Shown: in pieces, positions 57,700-64,000 of the stretch | Position numbering within the stretch: position 1 is the stretch's first letter | How the letters are laid out: each line of letters begins with the position of its first letter | Source of the DNA: Parachlorella kessleri | Lineage: Eukaryota > Chlorophyta > Trebouxiophyceae > Chlorellales > Chlorellaceae | Length of the DNA: 64,000 nucleotides | Direction: 5' to 3' | Assembly: GCA_001598975.1 (NCBI GenBank) | Contig: BBXU01002067.1 | Span: 1-64,000, forward strand | Notes under the pieces: model-generated | Told to the model about the DNA's origin: nothing | Database searches by the model: none | What the model saw: only the letters and a program-made list of their open reading frames with translations | Position numbers and translations under genes: made by a program

Positions 57700-58621
57700 G
57701 GGGCGAGTGCAAGGGGCGGACAGGAGGCCAGCCCAGCAGCGACTTTCAGCTGGGCATAGAGGTCGCAGCAGACATCGCGCAGATATAATCTATGCTGTTG
57801 AGACTCACAAGGAAATACCGCTCCTCTCTATGCCGGAGCTCCGACTGCTGTTAGCATTGACAGCTACCAGGCCAGCTGATGGCCGGGTGAGGCTTCCACG
57901 GTAATGGCAGGCTGCCTTTACGAGCCAAGCAGAGTTGTGGCACGCTGTAATGTGACATTGAACAAATAACCTAGGCACCGGCTTGGCTTGTTGCCCACTT
58001 GCCTGCTGCCGGCTGCTCAGCAGGCTAGACCACCGCGCGCTGAGCTCCCGCAGCTCAGCATCACGCCCGGCCTGCTGAGGAGGCATGAAAAGTGCACCTG
58101 GCTACTTATAGACATGCGCATTTATTTGCTTCTGGCTGCCGTTCATACAAAGCGGGCGTCATGGTTGAACAAGTACCCAATATGGTAAAGATTTAGTTTA
58201 CCCCACCTGATATGACGCATTTCATCCCACCAACCACCAGCTCCACCCACAGACAACCAGCATAACCAGCAGCAGCGGGATGTCACCGCTCATATGGCCT
58301 CAGTGCACTTACTTCTTCCGTGTGCACTCCTGCATTAGACACCCAGCTGGCTTTCAGGCTGGCGCCTGGCCCCTCCTGCACCCATCAGCACAGCCAGCCT
58401 GGGCTTACAGTGGAGGCTCGGCACATCGGTAGTGAAAGTGGGCCTGCAGGGGCCAGGGGCCCTACCCTGTGAACAGGTATAGTTTGCTGCCCAGGGACCC
58501 AGAAACACTTGGGCCCAGCCGGCAATGATGAAAAGAGGTATGTGCCCTTTCCTCTTTGCTGAAGAGTGCACCCCTTAATTCCAGCCCTAAAGCCTGGACA
58601 GCGCGCTGGGAAGCCCCACAC
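57700..58621. other. No confident exon
   Basis: A minus-strand frame near 58086-57960 (LRELSARWSSLL) may be an exon, but it has no family likeness. Nothing else is seen. Confidence 0.35.
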
Positions 58622-58782
58622 CTGGACAAGGAGCAAGTCCCAGGAGCCGTCGGGCTGCCGGCTTGCCTGCCGGATCTGCTGCCAGCTGTACTGACCGTTG
58701 CGCTTGCACCTGTAGAGAACGCTGGCAATGAAATTAGAGAACGTCTTGCAGTGCATTGGCGGCCTATAGAAAACCAGACAGG
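58622..58782 (-). CDS. Unidentified exon(s)
   Basis: An open minus-strand stretch contains MHCKTFSNFIASVLYRCKRN, then GQYSWQQIRQASRQ and DGSWDLLLVQ. It ends at a consensus donor (GTCCAG|GTGTGG). The composition is that of a folded protein, unlike nearby shadow frames. It may belong to a separate gene between 57.9 and 59.2 kb or to 5' exons of the RS-domain gene. I do not recognise it. Confidence 0.35.
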
Positions 58783-60253
58783 CATGAAGCATAGCCAGCC
58801 AAAAGAGGCTGGAAGTGCCAAGCCATGCTCTGCGCTGCAGTCCAACGGCACTGTTTCCTAGATACCCCGGTGGCATACCTGACAAGGGCACCCTGAACCA
58901 CTGACAATCCTGCGCCCCGAGCCGCTGCATCGCCTGCAGGCCAGCAGGGACTCCAGGGGTTGTGCACAACCAGTGCGGCAGCCGCCGACACCGGCCAGCT
59001 GTCCCAGTGGTGGTGGTGCAGCTGTTGTCCGTTCTTCAGCAGGCAGCACACCGCCACCTATAAACCTATACACCTGGCACTGCACCTTCTTATTGTGCAC
59101 CACTGCCTGAATAGGAACATGTAGTAGGCGGTGGCCATGTCGCTCTTTAGTAGGTCTTCGCACCATGCAAAGCTGCCTCCAGCCATAGGAGGTCCAGCAT
59201 CAGGGGTTTTCCGAGAGCTAGAGGCTTCACGTTAGATAGGCAGCAAGCTGCAGGGCCGTCATCAGCAGCGTCCATCAGGGTTCGTCAAGCCACCCTAGCT
59301 TAGAAAGCAAGGGCTCTTAGGCGCCTCAGCCCCGAGCTTCCAGCTGTACAGCCAAGCAAAGGAAATACAAGTCGGTCCAAGGCCAGTTCGGCCTGCACCG
59401 AACATTGAGATTAGCTGTGTAGTGGATTGTTCTTTAGTGCTGGCAGTCTTCTAAGGCCTACTGCTTGTTTCAGCCTTGACAGACTTTATTTGTCCCCGTT
59501 CAGAGTATTATGCGTTGGACACAATCATGATCGCTTGAAACGACGTGCCCTATGCATTAGTCATCTACCCCCCCCCCCCCCACCCCACCCACCCCCCCCC
59601 CCTAATCCTGGAAGTAGGGCTTATCTCAAGTATATAGCTACAAGATGAGACAAACGGACACGCAGATACAATTATCAGCGTAGAAGGATAAGTGGTAGGC
59701 TGGCAGCAGGCCAACTACTGCTATGCTTTTACCCTAACAAAGGAAGGGTTCCCTTCAACCATAATAAAGCTAGGAACATATTTATGAGCACCACAATTAC
59801 ACATCTCAGCACATTCCATGCAATATGCCCTGGATCTTCCCTAATCAAGCGTCCGCCTTGCGCAAAGGTCTGATTGCACCTAAGCTATTCACCCTTGTGG
59901 TTCGTGGGCATACTACAGCCTGGCTTTTTGTTGGCCCCACTTCGGGGGACTTACGGCAGCATGGTCAGGAAGCGGTACGGTATTAGAGTAAACTAGACAG
60001 TTCACCCTGCAACAGAGAACTATTACCCGGACCACATAGTAAGCATATCCCAGAGTGCTCCCGCAAGGACGACATACAGAAAAAAGAATCACATACTGGC
60101 GCAAGAGATATGCAGCAGCCAAGCAGCAACAGTGTCCTTAGGAAATAAACCGTTATGAAAAAAATGCCACGCCAGCCGCGAGTATAGGGTGCAATCAGTA
60201 CAGACAAACCCACAGACCGCCGGTTGTAGCTCCAATATAGCTGTACCCCGGCC
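58783..60253. other. Non-coding or unresolved stretch with C-rich tract
   Basis: An interrupted poly-C tract lies at about 59570-59602. From about 59640 to 60250 the base composition is less GC-rich than the rest of the window, with no recognisable exon on either strand. TGTAAT- or TGTAAC-like signals for the minus-strand gene ending at 60254 were not certain. Confidence 0.4.
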
Positions 60254-61790
60254 TCAGCGTGTTGCAAAGAGCCCCGCCCTGCCGGCCTGTTGAAGCTCCC
60301 CCACCGCAGCCTTCAACGCTTCCAGCTCAGCTCGCAAAGCACTGGCCTGCTGGTGTAGCGCGAGCGCAAAGAGCGCCTGCCGCCGCAGCTGCTCGACGGA
60401 CAGCCCCCTGGCCAGCCCGTCCCTCAGCCGCGCACGCTGCCGCTGCTGCTGCTGCTGGCGGTGGTGGTGGTTGGGCACACGCTGCTGCTGCTGCGACCGA
60501 GCCTGCTGCAGAGCATCTGCCCTATCAAGGTGCTGTGCATCTGAGGACCTCTGTCCAGGAGGCCCTCCTCCTGCTTCGGCTCCGGCCGGCTTCTGCTCTT
60601 GGGGCTCCTCTTGGGAGCACTTGTCCTCGTGTGATCCTTGGGACCCCGGGGGCCGCACGCCGTACAGCGTGCCTAGCAGCCGGCCCACCAGGCGTGCTAT
60701 GCCGTGGCTCCCCGCCGCCCACACATTGAGCGCCTTGCAGAGCTGCTGGCACTGCACAGCATGAGAGGGTACCCATCGACAAAAGACTCTGCTTCGCAGG
60801 ATACTCACGAACTGCTGAACATGTGGTTACCCATACCAGAGGCAGCCTTGCCATACATAGGTGCGCAAAGCTGAAACATGAATCGTGTAATAACTGTATG
60901 GGGCGCAGCCAACCACGATTGAGGGACGCACGGAATTTCCCAGCGACAATCAGGCCCCCTTCGCCAGTATTGCGATAACCATCCTCCTGGTCACTACGGG
61001 AAACATCTCTAGCCCGCCACCCCACCTGCAGCGCCGCCTCCCTGTCGGGCATGGCCAGCAGCAGCCCCTCCAGCCTGCCCACCCGCCCCTCCACCTCCTC
61101 GCACAGCCGCCCCAGGAAGCGCCGCCGCGGGCCAAACCCGCCCAGCGCCCACCCCGCCACCGCGGCGTGCTGCAGCGCGCGGTGGGCCACGCCAACCTGC
61201 TGCACCAGGCGCGCAAGATCCCTACACACACCAGTGTCCCTGCTGTCGATGCTGTGACGAGGCATGCTTGCTGTGCCACATGTGAGCGGCCCTGGCTGGC
61301 AGCCGCCCAGCGAGCCCCTGCCTGGGGTGCCGCCATTGCTCGTGCTGCTGCTGTTGCTGCTGGTGGCCTGCAGCTGGCCAGAGTCGGCCAGGGACTCTGC
61401 CGTGGCGGCCACCAGGTGTGCCCACTGCCGCCTGCCCATGGCGCACGCCTCGCGCAGGGTCACCCCCGGAAGCACCTCCGGCCCCAGCTGGAACAGGGGA
61501 TCTGCTACCGTTACCACAGTGCCATCCCTGCCTTCCACAGTCAGTGTCTCGGTTGCAGCGACGTGCTTGCCGGCCTGGCGGTGCGGGTCGCCGGCAGGTG
61601 CAGGCCGGCTGCCGGCGCGCAGACCCGCAGCCCCATGCAGCGCTTCGCAGCTGCAAAAGCCGAGGGCTGCCAGCAGGCGGTGGGCGTGGGCCGCCAGGGT
61701 GGAGAGCTGCGCGGGGTTGAAGTCGTGGCGCAGGAACTGCCGCAGCTGCTGGTCTAGCACGTGCTGCGAGGCTGCGCCCTGCAATTCCAA
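60254..61790 (-). CDS. Unidentified Ala/Leu/Gln-rich helical protein (at least two exons)
   Basis: The upstream exon begins after a TTGCAG acceptor near 61775 (VLDQQLRQFLRHDFNPAQL, AAHAHRLLAALGF). It runs to a donor near 61026 (LLAMPDREAALQ|GTGGGG). The next exon starts after TGTGCAG near 60753 (CQQLCKALNVWAAGSHG) and ends with TGA at 60254. Its C-terminus is a likely coiled coil (ALRAELEALKAAVGELQQAG), preceded by a Gln/His/Arg-rich linker. I recognise no domain. It follows the RBR gene on the same strand with no clear stop between them, so it could be the 3' part of that gene. The first exon is unknown. Confidence 0.5.
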
Positions 61791-62128
61791 TAGCAGGGCA
61801 CGGACTTGAATGTGTAATGTGAGCTGGGGGAGGTCCCATGTTGAATGCTATGACTTGAGCGCTGGGGCAGTCGGCCAGCACCTCCCACCTTGCGCTTAAG
61901 AGCCGGGACATCCAGGCAGCAAGACCTCACAACGTGAGGGAGCCCTCGGCCCTGGTGAAGAGGGTGATGCAGTGTTGGGAGAGGCACTTGCAGCCACGTG
62001 GCCTGCTTGCTAAACTCCCCTCCCAAATTTACCTTTACTCACTGGCATCATGCTCAGCTAACAAAGGTGCTTGGAGACCGGGCCCACCCACAACCTCCCG
62101 TAAACAAAACATGACACGAGGGGTGTAC

Positions 62129-63781
62129 CTGGATGGCACCCCAAACATCCCGCAGCCACGTTAGGGGCCTGGGTGTGGCCTGCTGGAAGTCTTGCAGGTC
62201 GACGCGCCGTTCCAGAAGGCAATGGTAGTACCCGCCTGCAGCTCCAAGGAGGGTGTGTGTGGGTGTGTGGCAATGTTTGGGGGGGAGGTGGGCACCAAGG
62301 CCTGGCAATGACTCACTAAGCGGGGAGAGCAGTAACCCCAAACACCATGCCTGGCCCATGGCGACTCTGGTGCTCTCAAAGATGACCGGAAGGGGGAAAA
62401 CATATGCATACACATCACAACTCAGTCAACTAGTACATTCGACCTCATGAAAATAGGCGCAGGGTCTGCCGTGGTGGTTTGTAGGCTGCACGTGGCGCTC
62501 CCCTTGCGCGCTGCCCTAAATGCGGCTCCGCATTCACCCTAAGGCACCATGCACCATGCCTATACCATAAGCAGGATCATACCCCAGTTGTTTGTTGGGC
62601 CGCACCTTTTCATCCGCACGCGCACCTGTTTCAGCCGAGTGCTGCGCCCACGCCTGGCCACACTCCCAGCACCACTGGTGGCGGCAGCTTCGGCACGTCA
62701 TGTGGTTGCAGCCGCCATGCTTCTGCAAAGCATCAAGCAAAGGCGCCATGAGGGAAGGATCCATTACAGGTACAGGGCTGGGGTGTCCCAGAATTGCCAT
62801 CGCCATGAGCAGGACACCAAACAGACATTGCGTGCGCGTCCCAAAGATCGCCTCCTATTGTACCTCACACTCGAACTTTTGGCCGCTTCATCAGGCATAG
62901 GCAGCAACTCCGGGCTGCATGCGGCTTAGGGAACCCAATGTAGCGGTGACGCACCCTCACACCATGCTGTCTGCAACAGTTGCCCGTCCACACATCACTC
63001 GCCTGGATGGGGGCGGTGCACTGGGGGCAGCGCTTGGTGTTCCTTGCCAGCCAGCCCTCATCCTGGTCGGAGGCATCGCGGCGAAGAGCAGACAGCTGCT
63101 CGCCCCACTGCCGCATCTGCATCCAGCAGCACACACCCCAGATGCCTGTCAGGGTTATGCGAGAGTTAGCAGCAGGTGTATGGGGAATTCATTGGTTTGA
63201 CCACCGCGGACAGCACCCACAATTTATGCACTAGGCCCCCGTAGGGCTAGTGTATATGGCTGGCTGTGGGACAGGCGCCTCAATTGAACATCATCCGGCT
63301 CACACCTGCTGTAATGACTGCTGATAATGAAAGTTGGCGGGTTGCCACGCAATGCGGGACACACCTTTGCAGCATAACTGAGGGCATAGCATCCTCTAAG
63401 GAGGGATAGACATACATCCCTGCCCAACAAAAGAAAAGGACGCGTTCAAGATATACAGAGGATTTGAGATACCTCAACATTCAGGCAAAGCAAGAGCCCG
63501 CCTAAGCCACTTGCCCTCCACACCTGGTCACAGGTGGCAGGCTCATGCGCATCGCCAGAGCATGCCCAGCAGAAGCTATGCCCGCACGCGCACTGGACAG
63601 TCACAGCCGGCGGCACTGCTGCCGCTTCCCCTGCCGCTGCTGCTGCTGCTGCCTCCCCTGGTCCTGCAAGGCTGCCAGAGGCAAGGGCGCCCGGTGCTGT
63701 TGCAGAGCCAACCAGCCTCACCACATTGCCACAGCCCGGGCGAGGACACCTGCAGGGCAGCAGCTCATGCTGCTGATTCAT
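62129..63781 (-). CDS. RING-between-RING (Ariadne-type) E3 ubiquitin ligase, partial
   Basis: RBR ligases pass ubiquitin through a catalytic cysteine in RING2. The first exon seen has LPCRCPRPGCGNVVRLVG, then VTVQCACGHSFCWACSGDAH, the IBR zinc ligands split by an Ala/Gly-rich insert of about 40 residues. The next (63003-63120) has GWLARNTKRCPQCTAPIQ, joined by a GC-donor intron to KHGGCNHMTCRSC, then HQWCWECGQAW. This is RING2, with the catalytic Cys in GGCNHMTC. A further exon, to 62129, continues ETGGYYHCLLERRVDLQDFQ, matching the TGGYYxC motif after RING2. RING1 and the N-terminus lie right of the window. The C-terminal end beyond 62129 is unresolved. Confidence 0.82.
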
Positions 63782-64000
63782 TCTCTCCCAATGCGAGGGC
63801 GAGGGCTCCCTGGCTTGGAACCATTTCTCACCGGCTCATACTCCCAAACCCAGTGGGCGGTCATGTTGGTCACTCGTAGCATGTTGCCAAATAGCTACTA
63901 CATTCCCAACTACTAGCCGTTCCTACCGGGTTCCCAGTTGGTGGGGTGCACTCAAGCCACTCAGTGGCAGTGGCGGCATGCCTCCCGCAGTCCTGGCTTA

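Noticed and set aside
59570..59602. C-rich tract as a telomere-like or structural repeat
   Set aside because: It is an interrupted homopolymer run without a telomeric unit, and similar short C or G runs occur elsewhere in the window.
60525..61790. Long antisense frames on the plus strand opposite the Ala/Leu-rich gene (for example 61167-61757)
   Set aside because: GC-rich codons leave several frames open at once. Only the minus strand has splice sites in phase and protein-like composition.
1..64000. CRISPR arrays, bacterial operons or prophage
   Set aside because: No regularly spaced repeats, Shine-Dalgarno-led gene trains or phage structural genes were seen. All recognisable genes are intron-bearing and eukaryotic.

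Overview
This window is nuclear DNA from a eukaryote, most likely a green alga (Chlorophyta). The coding frames are cut into many short exons (about 40-180 nt) by spliceosomal introns whose acceptors nearly always read CTGCAG or TTGCAG. Two convergent genes carry TGTAAC about 70-80 nt after their stops, the poly(A) signal typical of green algae. The protein families (APC3, QCR8, SAE1, CCZ1, PfkB, ABCG, RBR) are eukaryotic. No prokaryotic operon, CRISPR array, plasmid or phage signal was seen. The exon chains below were built by eye from splice sites, reading phase and remembered family motifs, not from transcripts.

Layout, left to right. 243-3034 (-): CDC27/APC3, running off the left edge. 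3427-3943 (+): 3' exons of a small membrane protein. 4117-4957 (-): QCR8 of mitochondrial complex III. 5601-7976 (-): SAE1 of the SUMO E1. 8270-12138 (+): CCZ1, head to head with SAE1. 12699-27241 (+): three tandem secreted GH5 endo-beta-mannanase-like genes (copies A, B, C). 28137-31451 (+): a PfkB kinase with a hydrophobic N-terminus and a repeated C-terminal tail. 32610-37964 (+): an ABCG half-transporter. 38283-38538: a SINE with exact target-site duplications. 39206-54546 (-): a gene of about 15 kb for a secreted G8/parallel beta-helix protein ending in ShKT-like cysteine modules, with a foldback element and a microRNA-precursor-like hairpin in its introns. 55420-57675 (-): an RS-domain protein. 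58622-58782 (-): an unidentified exon. 60254-61790 (-): an unidentified helical protein. 62129-63781 (-): a RING-between-RING ubiquitin ligase, running off the right edge.

The housekeeping genes do not form one pathway, although ubiquitin-family conjugation appears three times (APC3, SAE1, RBR). The accessory interest is the mannanase array and the large G8 gene, both of which look extracellular and wall or matrix related. The most unusual genome-level signal is repeated use of GC-AG introns. At least five are fixed by reading phase, family alignment or paralogue comparison, and a sixth is strongly favoured. In mannanase copy C, two of them replace GT donors kept in its neighbours.
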